A stretch of 64,000 bases of DNA, taken from NCBI GenBank assembly GCA_024138025.1, contig JAMXBD010001038.1, positions 434,001 through 498,000 on the forward strand. The letters are read 5' to 3'. Origin of the DNA: Combretum micranthum (lineage: Eukaryota; Streptophyta; Magnoliopsida; Myrtales; Combretaceae). A program made the translations under genes and the position numbers. The stretch's first letter is position 1. Every line of letters starts with the position of its first letter. The notes under the pieces were generated by a model. That model saw only the letters and a program-made list of their open reading frames with translations. It was not told where the DNA came from and did no database searches. Below, one piece after another: positions 24,450-36,404 of this stretch.

Positions 24450-25656
24450 TTATTAGTGAATATTTATTCGTCCAATAGGTGATATTGATCAGTTTGTGGA
24501 TTTTCCTGAAGACTATTACGACTGAACAATATGAGCAGGTGAGTAACTCAAATCTATCACATTGCTTGTGTTTGTAACTGATGTGAAAAATCTGTCAAGT
24601 ATGTGATATGAGCTGTTTGTCTGTGTTGACAAACTAAGATAATAAAAGTGATAATACACATTGTTTGATGACTTGAAAAAGAAATGATATATGTTTGTGT
24701 GTAATGTATGATCATCTTAAGCTTGATTAAGAATTATTAACTTTATAATTAAAACGATCATGCATTATACGAGCTGCATTATTGCATATTTTAAAAATCT
24801 GACAGCCTGCTACATATTAATATTTCAGTTCTTTGTTAGTACTTGGTCTTTCTAAAACTGTTAGTTCTACTCAAGATTATCTTTGTTTCGTCGGTTTCAT
24901 GAGAACTAAGTGGCAACGAAGAGCGTTACCCGTGATATCACTTTGAAATTACTAATACATAAGTAGTTTCTAAGGATTGGTACAGGAAATGATCAATTAA
25001 AGTACTCTTAAATTAAAGTGATAATCTAAAACGGGAAATCATTGATTTTTTTGCATACTTAGTTTCTCCTAGGCAGGTGGTCATTAAGTAATTGTCCTTC
25101 AACCCTGATGAGAGGGCATAAATCTCTTACCTGTCTAGATTTTAAATCTTCCAAACTTGTATTTTGAGCATTTGTTTGATTGTGCATTACATATGATTGT
25201 TAATAAACTTACTCGATGTGTAATATATATGGTTATTCACTGAACTCGTAATTTTGCTCACATTCCTAAAGACCTTTCATGCTTATTCTATAACCTTGGC
25301 TCATTTCTTCCAAGATCATGACTTCGATAAGATTTAGAAGTTGGAAGAATTGAAACATTCAGGATGAGCGATTTATTTTTATTTCTTAGTTATAAATTAG
25401 TTAGTATTTGAAACATCAATTTATGTATTCAGAGACTTGTGAGGTAGGAATATGGTCTGTAATATTATATTATATTATTCAAGACTTGTGATGTAAATTA
25501 TTTTACTAATTTATGGCTTATATATATTTGTTATTTCTCATCGATGTAACTAAAATATCATGTTTATTTGAAATACATGTCATCTTTGAAGGTCTACTAG
25601 TAATAGTATACATGTGTGGATTGTATGCTACAACTAGGTACTCTCGGGGGGTGACA

Positions 25657-26830
25657 GCTATTTGCCATTATCTCCACCTCATCATTTGGATTTGTGCTCG
25701 GACAAGTCAGAATTCAATTGCCTTATATGTAACTAGCTCAGTTGCTTTATATGGATGCTTCTTATGCACATATGTTGCCAATCGCCTACTTAATTATAAA
25801 GTACTCGCAAAAGTTGTAGCTTAGATTATTATCAAAAGCTTATTACAGTTGGCCCACCAGGTATTTATCTCAACAGGAGTTTGGTCTTGGTTAGTGCTAT
25901 TATAACTTGGTGATTTGATGCTTAGAAACCACTTTCAGCTATTGCTCGTCTCACAAGACATGAGTGCTCCATGGGTGCTCTAAAGCTTGTGCCTAGGCGC
26001 TTATACTGCTAATGCTCCTCGTTCCATGCTTCTCAACCTCGGTTTATTGTGGCTTTGCTTAAAATTGCCCTATGACCATTGTAGATTAGGGGATCCAACT
26101 GCAATTATCATATGTGTAAAACGTTTGACTTGTACTACATGTGACTTCTCAATGACATGTAAGAATGATTTAGGGAGAGAGGATAGAGATAACAAGTAAG
26201 AAATCTTAGAGAGCTCAAATGCATGTGTGATAGGTAAGGCTATCTAGCATCAATGCTATAGTTTTTGGAGTAAGATAATGTGCTCTTCGTTCTATACCCT
26301 GTTCGATCTCCGAGATGACAATATGATAACACGATAACATTTTCTTTGAATATCTTACCTCTATTACATGAAGAGGAGCACTAAGGTATTTATAAAATTT
26401 AACTATTGATGATATTCGTTAAATTGCATAGTGCATTAACAGCTGAGATAAGTCCCCTTGTTGATGGATCCTTCCATGGGCTCATTTTGAGTTTAAGCCT
26501 ATAGAGAGTCTCTTTAAGTACATGAACTTTTACGAGAAAGGTTAAGGATGGACAAACCGATCCAACGATCCTCACAACAAGGCCATCATGCTAAATCTCC
26601 CTTAAATCATCAAAAAAACAAGGATTAGACTTTTTAGGCCTGTCACATATTAATATAATTAAATATAGCTCTCTATCTTTTGCTCCCTCTAAAGTCTTGG
26701 ATGAAGTTGAATGGATTTAAGCATTGGTTGAATCTATCAAAATAACTGAGGTGCTACTAAGCACTTGTGCCTTTTATTTTAGCTACAGAGTTGCCAAGTA
26801 CGATCATAAGTCACAAGCTAATAAAATTTA
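25657..26830. other. Intergenic sequence without a supported gene
   Basis: Open frames here are short and cross the LTR end, so I do not count them. The part up to about 26050 shares recurring GTGCTC/GGCGCTT wording with 21100-21330 and may be the same host repeat interrupted by the LTR-like insertion. Confidence 0.35.
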
Positions 26831-28038
26831 GGGACCATGTCACGAAAGCTACCTGGACTTTATTTAAATATTCAATTAACTACCTGAACTTTTATTTAAT
26901 CAATTTACTATCTATATAAACTTTTCGTGTTTAAAATGCTACCTCCATTATCTTTGTTAAGACCGTCTACTCTGTTGACATTTTTTACCTACCACTCCTT
27001 GATACGTGTCAATAGACCACAATAAACAATTTCCATGTGGAAAAACTCAAACCTATTAACATTGAGAAAAAGTAAAACAATTTATCCAACCCTGGTTACT
27101 GCCTAAACTTTAAGTGAACAAAAAAGACATCTACTTAGTTAAAAAACCTTAGATCTAAAGAACAGTAGATCAGTTCAAATATCAAATCAAAGACGTTTGA
27201 AACCCAAAACCTCCAAATCGATCAAAACCCTAACTAATCATTTTTATGCCAATTACTCAAGCCATCAAAGATGGTAAAAGCTGTGAGTTCTTATTCATGT
27301 TTTGTTCATCAGGTCGAAAGAGGTGCTTCAAGTTTTTGTCCTTGCAAGTGTGAAATCAAACATGAGATCAATGACGAGGACATGGCTTAATACCTCTTGA
27401 AGAGGTTTAAAAGTTCCCAGATGGTGAACATGGCTCGATTTTACAACAGGCATAGTAAAAATCAAAGTATAACTTCCCACCCATGATGACAACCTGAAAG
27501 GTTGCGTGCTTTTAGGTAAGATCTAGATGGCTACGGGAGATGTGGATGGTGGCATACGGTTCCAAGTCATGGTGAATCCATCCAAAGAATTTTGGGCATT
27601 CATTATTATCACATTATTATTAGTAATTGAAGAAGAAGAAAAATACAGACAAGTGAGATAAGGGCACTGGATGATCTTGGAAGCACGGCCATATTGTGAT
27701 TCCTGGTTAAAGATCTTTGGAGGGAAAGGATGCAATGGTGTTGGTTCTAGGTTATGTCAAACCATTATTGACATTTGGGATGGGTAAATTGTTTTATTTT
27801 TTCTCATAGTTAATATGTTTGAGTTTTTTCATGTGGAAATTGTTTATTGTGGGCCACTAACACGTGTCACCGAGTTATAGGTTAAAAATGCCAGCAAAGC
27901 AGACAATCTTAACAAAGATAATGAAAGTAGCATTTTAAATATAAAAAATTCAAACCTATAGTAAATTGTCTAAATAAAAGTTTGGTAGTTAATTGAATAT
28001 TTAAGCAAGGTTTAGGTAGCGTTAGTGACATTATATCC
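26831..28038. mobile_element. MULE-like element with about 260-bp terminal inverted repeats
   Basis: Left arm 26831-27092 and right arm 27777-28038 are inverted copies, both containing TTAAATATTCAATTAACTAC, a CATTATCTTTGTTAAGA block and a CACGTGT/ACGTGTC block. Both ends hold ATGTCAC followed by GCTACCT. Long TIRs around a short non-transposase core are the pattern of non-autonomous Mutator-like elements. I did not find a convincing 9-bp target duplication. The core (27093-27776) could be captured host sequence, but I could not name it. Confidence 0.72.
27093..27776. other. Core of MULE-like element, possible captured sequence
   Basis: About 680 bp of non-TIR sequence. A 70-codon minus-strand frame (27523-27735) begins MHPFPPKIFNQESQYGRASK. 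I recognise no protein family on either strand. Its base composition is less extreme than the TIRs, as in Pack-MULEs, but origin is unproven. Confidence 0.3.
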
Positions 28039-28161
28039 TCATTGCCACTATTGCTCACCAACTAACTCAAAAGAAAGAACCCCGCATATTTTTGTGAAAG
28101 CAAAATTTCACATCTTAAAAAGTCTTTGTGTGTACTATTATATACATGCACTTCTCATTCG

Positions 28162-29595
28162 GGGAAAAGGAAAAATATAATAGTAATTTAATAAATAACT
28201 ACAAAAAAGCCACTAGGACAAAAATACCCAGTCTCGATAAGTTAATCTCGTCTGAAAAGACAAGTTTATAAGTGACTGAACTCATCTATTTAAGATACAA
28301 GTATAGAAAAAAACATAATAAACTTGTCTCTTAGGGAAATAAAAGTAGTACATTATAGTAACTCGTCCCTTCAAGAGACAAGTTCTTATAAATATGTAAA
28401 AGATTAGTCCTTCCCATCTCAATCATAATCTTGACGCTCTTCTTCTTGGATTAAAAAAAATAAAAGATGAAAGGGAAATTTGTTGTGTTTTCTAAATTAA
28501 CGAGTCCCCAGGTAAAGGAACCATCTAGTACTATGTAACGTATGTGACCTTTCATTTTCCAAGTTGGCTCGTTTACTTTACTGAATGAATAAGATGTAAT
28601 GGAATTTCTATTACAGAGAAATGGAATAGAGCTGTAATATTTAAATGATGGTATTTTGAAAAAAAGATGGTTCCAATATTGAATTAGTATTCATATGTTT
28701 GAATAAAGAATGACTATTCAATATTTTGTGTAATAATGATTCATTGTAGAATCGTTATTCAGTAAACTAAACGTTGTAATACCAATTCGTAAGGAATAAG
28801 ACTATAATGGAATTACATTACAGCGAAGTGAAGGAGCTAGCATTGCTCTGAGCCACATGAAAGGTATAGTTTCTTAAGGGCTCCTCCTAAGATTGTTAGA
28901 AAGCAGCAATGGAGCAAATCTAAGAAACTAAACTAAAAGTTATTATTATACAGATTCAATCAAATCATTTAAGCCGAGTAATGGGTCTACCAACAAAAAT
29001 TATTTCATCATCGGTCATTGATCAGTCGATGATGAATAAGGTAAATGAAAAGCATCATGATGATGATAGACATGACAATCTCTCCCAGGCTCTACCCTCC
29101 TTTTTGGTTAATAGCGACACTTGTATGTTTGTGAAAACTTTTTGGGTTTGGTGGAAATTCCCATATATGTGTGTGTGCATGTATGTGACTTAGGTTTGAG
29201 TTTTGTAGAAATTGAAAATTATGTAGGATTCAACCTAACACCTTCTTGAAATTCTCCTTCTTTGTATGTGTAAGACTTTGGTTTGGGTATGGTGAAAATG
29301 GAAAGAAAATAAAATATGGGAATAAATTGGTCTCTAAAAAATTTCACATTTTGCTTTTATAATGGATTTACAACAACTCGTCTCTTGAAGAGACGAGATC
29401 ACAATAGTATATTGATCTTGTTTCTTGAAAAGATGAGTTTATCTTATTTCTTAGACTCATTTCTTGAAGAGATAATTTAGTCCCTTATAAATCCGTCTCT
29501 TTAAGATATGATTTTAATTTGTCTAAAACTAGGATTATTTTCATTGCATTGATATTTTTGTAATTATTTATTAAATATTTTTTTTCTCTTTTCCC
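28162..29595. mobile_element. MULE-like element with GAGACGAG palindrome repeats
   Basis: It begins GGGAAAAGG at 28162 and ends CTCTTTTCCC at 29595. The flanking 9-mers are TCTCATTCG (28153-28161) and TCTCATTTG (29596-29604), which match at eight of nine positions and fit a MULE target duplication. The arms (about 28162-28420 and 29330-29595) are inverted copies. Both contain several imperfect palindromes of the form CTCGTCTCTT/AAGAGACGAG. No transposase is encoded. A smaller inverted-repeat unit sits inside at 28567-28777. Confidence 0.72.
28567..28777. repeat. Small inverted-repeat (MITE-like) unit nested in the MULE
   Basis: CGTTTACTTTACTGAATGAA at the left is mirrored by TTATTCAGTAAACTAAACG at the right. 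About 210 bp with no coding. A further related palindromic stretch continues to about 28835. Confidence 0.5.
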
Positions 29596-29604
29596 TCTCA
29601 TTTG

Positions 29605-31067
29605 GGATATGAATTTGCAAATTCCTATATATGTATAATTAGCACACACAGCATTGATTTATCAACTAGAAAAATGATAAATCTTGAGATGCCAAATCTT
29701 TTTCGAGTAGTTGACTTTTCTTTCCAACAAAAACTATAATGGCATTTGAATAACTCAAGATATTCAATAACACAAAGTCTATTGTTACCTTAAATCGTTT
29801 CCTTTTTCTCGCTTTTAAGCACAAGAGATCATGTAATTCATAGAGTAGAGTCTCACAATGATATTGCTGATATTTTCTTGGAAGTGTGAAAAATATTTAA
29901 GATAAATGTGCAACACATTTATGAAGTTAAAAAAGAGATGGGTCGATAGCCTTGGATTTGTAGTGATAGCCTTCAAATAAAGGTAAACTATGGATGGTTG
30001 AGGTATTGTCTAGTATGGTTACTCTAATACTTAAACTAATAAAGATGTTTAAGATTATAAAGAAGCCAAATGAGAGTAAAGAGAGTTCAAATGATGTTTA
30101 TCGAAACCCTCGTACCCTTACTTAAAGTGGAGAGGATGAATAGTTATTGTCGGCGATTGTCTTTAGTGAGATAGTCATCTCAAAAATATAAGATGATATA
30201 ATTCCCCATTAATACATGTTTCGAAATTTCCAGGGTGTGCTAGAAATAACAAGTAGATCAGCTTTGCGATACAATTAACGATGATGTGTTGAATCTAGTA
30301 AAGGTATGCACAAACACTATTTCATCTTTTTAAGACTTCCTACAGGTTTCAAGAGGTTGAATATGAGTACCAATAGATTGGCCTCTAGTTTATGGAGTTG
30401 TGCAAGCAGGATAGGTAATGCGGGTTAACCATTTAACCAAGGGAAGGAAAAAAAAGGAAAGGTAGGGTTAAAAATTTAAACATGCTTAATGTACAAACCG
30501 TGTTAGTCCATCCACATAACTTATAAGTTAGAGTGAACAATTAGTTATGGTTTGATGGCTAGCAAACCACCAAAAGTTTTTTTTTTTTTTAACAAACAAA
30601 CACATTAGAGTTTAAAAAAGAAAATGAACAAAAAAGAAAACAAAACAACTAGTAAGAATAAGTAACTATGATAAGTATTAAATAGAAAAATTAAAAGCAT
30701 AAGAAAATAAATCATTAACGGATTGTTCATTTCATCCTGTGGAATAAGGGAAAATTGAATTATCATTTAATAAGAATGCAATAGAGTTGTAATAGCTATT
30801 AAATATTTACTTAGGGTAAAAAAGAACAAGTAAGTATTGGAGTATAAGGAAAAATATATAGTACCCCTTACTTTATTACAAGAAATGATAATTATATGTA
30901 TGATATTTTTAAGAAATGAGTATTTATAACAAAGTTAAAAATTATGGCAATTCATGGGTGTGGGTATGAATTATTATTTATCATTTAATATATGGCAATT
31001 TATTATAAATTATCATTTTTTAAATGAACACGGTAATAATAATTTATATAGAATAAGCAGGAAATGA
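29605..31067. other. AT-rich intergenic host sequence of the 4.9-kb LTR
   Basis: No supported gene. From about 30720 the sequence has GTTCATTTCATCC, and near 31020 AAATGAACACGG, which suggests a small inverted-repeat element (about 300 bp). The LTR at 31073 is inserted just beyond it. Confidence 0.35.
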
Positions 31068-31072
31068 ATAGT
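31068..31072. repeat. Left target-site duplication ATAGT
   Basis: ATAGT precedes the LTR. ATAGC (36010-36014) follows it. Four of five bases match. Confidence 0.65.
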
Positions 31073-34000
31073 TGTCACGCCTCGAGGGATACACTAAACG
31101 TGATAGTCCGTCGTACACAATATTAAAGCTTAGGAATGACTTTTTAGTCACGCAAAGGTTTCATATTATAACAAGGCATACAAACATCAGAGGGAACGCA
31201 TGGAGTAGTACAATTTATTTGATGACAATTAAATAACAAGATAAGAGAAATATTAACATCAAACATAAGTAAAGTCAAAACAATTTTAGGAGCATACCCC
31301 TGCTATTCAAGTCTATATAAATACATTTTTAGTCATCTCAAAATGCAAATATATAATATTATCATAAAGAAATATTCAAGATGTAAATTCCTTCTATTCT
31401 CATAGTTTTCCATCAAGCTCAAGGAGCTACCAACAATTTTTAATGTCCAATCCTCGAATAAATCTCAATTATATCTGTTTCAACAAAAATCTATAGAGGT
31501 GTAAGCTTACAAGATGCTTAATGAGATATTTCCTTTTATTCGCACGTATTTTAAACGTTTATTAATTTTCAAGCATATGATAAACATGTTATGCAATAAA
31601 CATGATTATTATGTATGGGTATCTAGAAATCATACACAGAATGGATTTACGCTCTCCATATCGAAGGTTAGGGAAATGGTAGTTATAGGTTCTTGATCTT
31701 TACTACTAGTCCGGGCATATATCCTCAACAATCGATCAACGCAGTCATCGTTGGAATGTCTCCTGTTACACCTTAGTTTCCTAAGAATGAGCATTGCTCA
31801 GGCTCTTCGAATAGCTTGCCTCGGACCTTGATTCTTTGTTAGGAATAGCAGTTTGACATGTGACTCGAGGATGCAATGCATGTCCATTTAATTTATATCG
31901 GTGAAGTATAATTTAAGTATACTTTGAGGGTGATCAAAGAAGTCATTACATACATAAGTAAACTTATAATATTAATAACGTATTTAAACAATCATTTGTT
32001 AGTTTCGATATGCTTAGCATCTTTGTCACACATACATAAAGTTTACATATAATCCATAACCGATGCATATCATTTTTTTTTTTTGTACTACAGCTCTAAT
32101 GCAACTATCTAAAGCACAAGTAAGGTAACGAAGTCAAAAGAGAAAACTTACTCGCCTATATCGCAATCTGTTCAATCGTAATAATCCTAAAGAAGGGGAA
32201 TCCCGTATTTCTAGTCACCTAGACAAAAGAAATACCCAGAATAAGTATTTCATAGAAGTTCTACCAAACCCTTCTAATTCCATCTTGTTATTTTCATCAA
32301 AATTCGAATTAAGAAAAATAACTTAAAATGATTATAACTTGCTCATTTTAACTTGGAATTTCGCATATTAATAGTCGTTTTCTACTTAGTCAAAAAGATC
32401 TATCTATTTCTAAGGTTATTTTTAGCATTTAAAGCCATTTGGATTTTAAAATGGGTCAGTGAAAATTTGAACTGAAAGTTCCAACCCTCAAATTTGCATT
32501 TTCCAAAGTTTTACTTCACTTAGATACTTTATAGCAAACATATAAATATTTCTAATTTTAAAAATCATTTAATATTGAAAATAACTCATAATATATGCAT
32601 GATACAAGTGATGTTGTCTCAAAAATAATTTTGTAGAACATTCTTGATGAATAGTAACAAGGTCGAGTTTTCATGAGAAAAATCATTTTTTAACTTGCGA
32701 TAAAATGGGTCATATTAAGTTTTTATAACTATGTGACTTATTAAAATTTATGGTTCAATATATATATATATATATATTAAAATCTCAAAGGTCTTATATT
32801 TGTTCAACAATTTCCATTTAATAGTTTATTTTATAAAACATGGTTTTTACATATTTTGGACATAAATTTTAAAATTTCCTTAAGTTGGTTCTTAAACCAA
32901 ATTTTTACTCTTAGATTTTTTAAATGTGAAACCTAATTAAAGAAAGTTATGATTTCATATTTATTTTTTAGTTTATTTTATTTTCATATTAAACTTCTTT
33001 TAACTGATTATTTTATAACACATGAATCTTTATATGGTTGTGAAGAAATCTAAGTTGTATAATAGTAAAAATTTTTAAGTTTTAGCATATGAGAAAAATT
33101 AGATGTATGGTTGTCCTAAATTTTTATTCTCATAATTCTTTCTTAATTAGTAATTTAATTTTTTTTAACACATAGATCTTTTAGGGGGTTATTAGAAGAA
33201 AACTAAAATTTTTAGTTTGTTACAAGTGGGTGTCTAATTTTAACTATTATTTATATTTCCTTAACTTCATAAAAAAAAATGAATTTACTTTTTAAAACTT
33301 AGTTCCTTAAGCTATCTATCGATTTTATTCCTAGATGGATTTTAACTAATAAGTTGATTTTCAAGTTTGTTTTAGAAAAAAAAATTGTTTTATTCAAAGT
33401 ACTTATCAAAATATTAGCATATACTTTAGAAATAAGTTTTTAAGAAAAACTTGCATAAAAAAGGTTTAAAAATTTATGACAAATTTATTTTAGTATCATG
33501 GAAAGAGTGTAGTTTGAACAATTATCCTAAATTTTAATCAAAATTCTTTCTAAGTGTTGAAAATCATTTTCTTGAGAGCTCAGCCCCATTTTTACATGAA
33601 AGAAAATAACCCATATTGTCATTTTAAAAATTTGGTTGAGACAACAACATCATCATATGCCTATGTATGAATATGAACTTAATATTATTATAAATTCATG
33701 TAAAAAAATATAAGAACAAAAATATGGGAGTCTTAGCTTGTTATCAAAACTTTCCGAAACTTAGAAATGGATAAGTTTCATGAAAATAAGAAAAGAAAAA
33801 TCAAAGAAAATCATGAAAGTCTTAGATTTATTTTAAGGCTTCTCGGGACTTAGAAATGGACAAGTCCCATATATGAAATAAGAAATGCAAGAAAATAGTT
33901 ATGGGAGTCTTAGGCTTTATCAAGGCTCCCTGAGACTTAAATATCTCCAATTTCATGAATAAAGCAAAGTAAATAAATATAAAAATCATGGGAGTTTTAG

Positions 34001-36009
34001 ACTAATTTTCAAGGCTTCCCATGACTTAGGTTATGGACAAGTCTTCTTTGTTTTAACTTGGTTAAAGACAAGTCTAAGACTAGATACTAGTCTTATTTAT
34101 TTGCTTGAAATAAATAACTAAGAAGATAAAAGTATAAATATATGTTAGATTAGTGAGCTTTAGACTCTAAAAATATATATACATATACTATACAAGACTA
34201 CATATAGAAAGTTATGTTAAAATCAAGAACATAACACAAAATGAATATATTATGGAGTTGAACAATAACATGAACAACATATTGTTTTTATATTTTCATT
34301 CCCTAGCATAAAGCTCATGGAGATTTCATATAGAAATAAAACACACATGATATTCATATTATGTTAACATGAACTTATGAATAAGGTTTAGTGGTTTACC
34401 TAAGATGAAGGAAATAAAGTTGTAAGAACAAATGGATGGGGGGTGTGTGTTGTTGTTGTTGGCATGAAAGAGGAGAAGGAGGTTGTGGAGAAATTTTGCA
34501 AGAGTTTTGTTAAGAAAGAGAAATGAGAGTAAAAAATGAGAGGGAGGTGATGGATATTTATATAGAGAAGAAGAAGGAATTAAAAATGTAAAAATAAATG
34601 AAAAATAAAATAAATAAGAGGAAAAAAAATGAAAATGGCAGCACATGCACATGGAGATTAAAGAGAAGAAAAAAATTAATTTAAGTAGAAAAAGTGTAAT
34701 TGAGTATAAAAGAAATTAAGTGAAAAGTGTAGTAAGTTTTATAAGAAAAGAAAATTGTAAGAGATGTAAGAGATAAGTGTAAGGATAGGTGTAAGAAAAG
34801 TAGATATAGGTGAATAGTAATGAATAGTAGTGAATTGTTTGGCAAAAAAAAAAAACAATAGTGAATAATAAATAAGACAAATAAACTACTAATAGTAAGA
34901 AAAATACGTGTAAATAAGCTATATCTAATATTTTTAGAAGCTAAAAAATTTGTAACTAATATTTTTATGAAATGATAAATTATTAGATGATATTTGAAAT
35001 ATGATTTCATATTATTTTTTCATTAATTGTTATCCAGTTTTGTTTTCTCGGTCTGTGTGCTAGGGTACCAAAACAATCTTTTAGCCTTAACTTTCGAATT
35101 CTTGACCCGAAAAATTTATATATGATATTTTATAAATATATTAATATATTTTTAGTATAATTGTTTGTTGAAATATTTTATCATTTTGCGTGTTGAGACA
35201 CTAATTTTAGAAACTAATATCGTTCGGGCTCGAAACAATCAAGTTTTGGCAAATATGATCTTTTTAAGTTATAAGACATTATTCCGAACTATAGTTTATG
35301 GTTAACTCATTTTATTATTTTAGAGTTTCGAGCACGAGATTGCTAGATCTAAACACTCTAGATTTTAGGATGAACCTAAGTTAACTCTTTGGGATCTAGT
35401 TTCAATTCTGGGTTTGAGATTTATTTATAAGATTGGAAAATCTAAAGGTTTATGTTATACTTATATTTTTAGTTCAAAAATTATGTTTACTCTATTTTTA
35501 TGATATATTTAATATTTACAGTTCTCGGGATTGTTTAATCAAGTCAATGTCTTTGAAGGTTAAATATTGATTCGGTTTGACTTTTGATATTAATTTTAAG
35601 TTTTGACCCTAAGATTTACCAAAAAGTCTAGATTTTTATAATTTTATGTTTAATTGTTTGCTGGTGAGGTTATCTCGGTTTGCTTGTTAAGAAGCGCTTT
35701 AGTTTAACTTGTCGGATTTTGGCTAAAAAAAATTTGTATTATTTGGCTATTGAACATTATTTAGACATACCGTAGCGTTTTGCATGTTAGAAATCAGATA
35801 GATGATTTGCTTAGTATAAAGATGTTAAGTCGAATGATTATTGGATTTTTGTTTTGTTTTTAAAGGTGCTCATTTTTCTTAAGGTTATGAAATTTTATAT
35901 TTGATCTTGTTTAAAATTTGATTTTTACTTGAGTTGATTTTTAGGGTTTAGGTTTTAGTATCAATTCTAGAATTATTTCTAAAAGTTCTTAAAATTTCAT
36001 AAGTTTACA
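31073..36009 (-). mobile_element. Solo LTR of about 4.9 kb
   Basis: The plus strand reads from TGTCACGCC to GTTTACA, so the minus strand reads TGTAAAC...GGCGTGACA, with TG...CA ends. The TATA box is at 34555-34564 on the minus strand, followed by a C/T-rich leader. It is related in blocks to 1282-9304 and 2318-6176. The 5-bp flanks nearly match. I see no gag-pol and no second LTR, so this is best read as a solo LTR left by recombination. An LTR this long is known in the Tat/Ogre branch of Ty3/gypsy (family knowledge); the assignment is inferred. Confidence 0.75.
34555..34564 (-). promoter_or_regulatory. LTR TATA box (4.9-kb solo LTR)
   Basis: The minus strand reads TATATAAATA. Its position and downstream C/T-rich leader match the two other copies. 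Confidence 0.55.
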
Positions 36010-36014
36010 ATAGC

Positions 36015-36388
36015 GATTTATATCATGTGAATGGACTGGAAAGTGTACTAAACCAGCTTTAGCTCACTTGCAACAAAATCAGAGTGGGTCAGAATAGCAC
36101 ACCAAAAATCGTTAATCAAGATACCCTAAATCGGTAATTAAAATATGTACAAACATTAATTCCCCATTCCTGATGATTGGATTCTTTTACTTTTGTTTTA
36201 GGCCCAAAAGCAAAGCTCCTCTTAAAGTCATCATTGGGCTTCATTTTAGAAATAAAGGACTCGCTAATGCTGTTTCCGTAGGTACAGAGCCAGGTGCGAA
36301 ACCAACCATCTTACTGTGACAAAGGCCGTTCTTTTAAGGAGCTCCTCCGCAGGTCGTATTCCTCGTCATCGTACTCCCCCTTTCGGAC
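36015..36388 (+). promoter_or_regulatory. 5' flank of the aprataxin-like gene
   Basis: Sequence between the solo LTR and the first exon. It probably holds promoter and 5' UTR. The LTR ends only about 380 bp from the start codon, so it could influence expression. No definite TATA box is assigned. Confidence 0.4.
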
Positions 36389-36404
36389 ATGGAAATGGAA
36401 ATGG
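36389..36404 (+). other. 16-base first coding exon of the aprataxin-like gene
   Basis: ATGGAAATGGAAATGG is followed by a GTGAGA donor. Spliced to 36566 (after ATAAG), it gives a frame that runs straight into the kinase domain. The alternative start, ATG at 36601, would lose about 18 residues but keep Walker A. Confidence 0.6.

Larger units (their letters stand above)
21620..25656 (+). mobile_element. Probable large LTR-type element, second family
   Basis: The right end is CGGGGGGTGACA at 25645-25656, the same kind of end as the large LTRs in this window. Internally there is a TATA box (23165-23174) with an A/C-rich leader full of ACAAACAC words, a GC-rich block (23660-23880), and then a long AT-rich tail. 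The left boundary is uncertain: TGTGTGC at 21620 follows GCTAC, and GCTAT follows the right end, a possible 4-of-5 target duplication. No coding domains. It could be a solo LTR or a truncated one. Confidence 0.42.

Noticed and set aside
25513..25824. 103-codon hydrophobic plus-strand frame
   Set aside because: It crosses the GGGGTGACA end of an LTR-like element, so it cannot be one gene.
26822..28047. A target duplication around the first MULE-like element
   Set aside because: The 9-11 bases on the two sides do not match for any boundary choice I tried.
34359..35010. Two minus-strand frames of 97 and 109 codons
   Set aside because: They sit in the leader and promoter region of the solo LTR. 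They are low-complexity and not conserved in the related copies.
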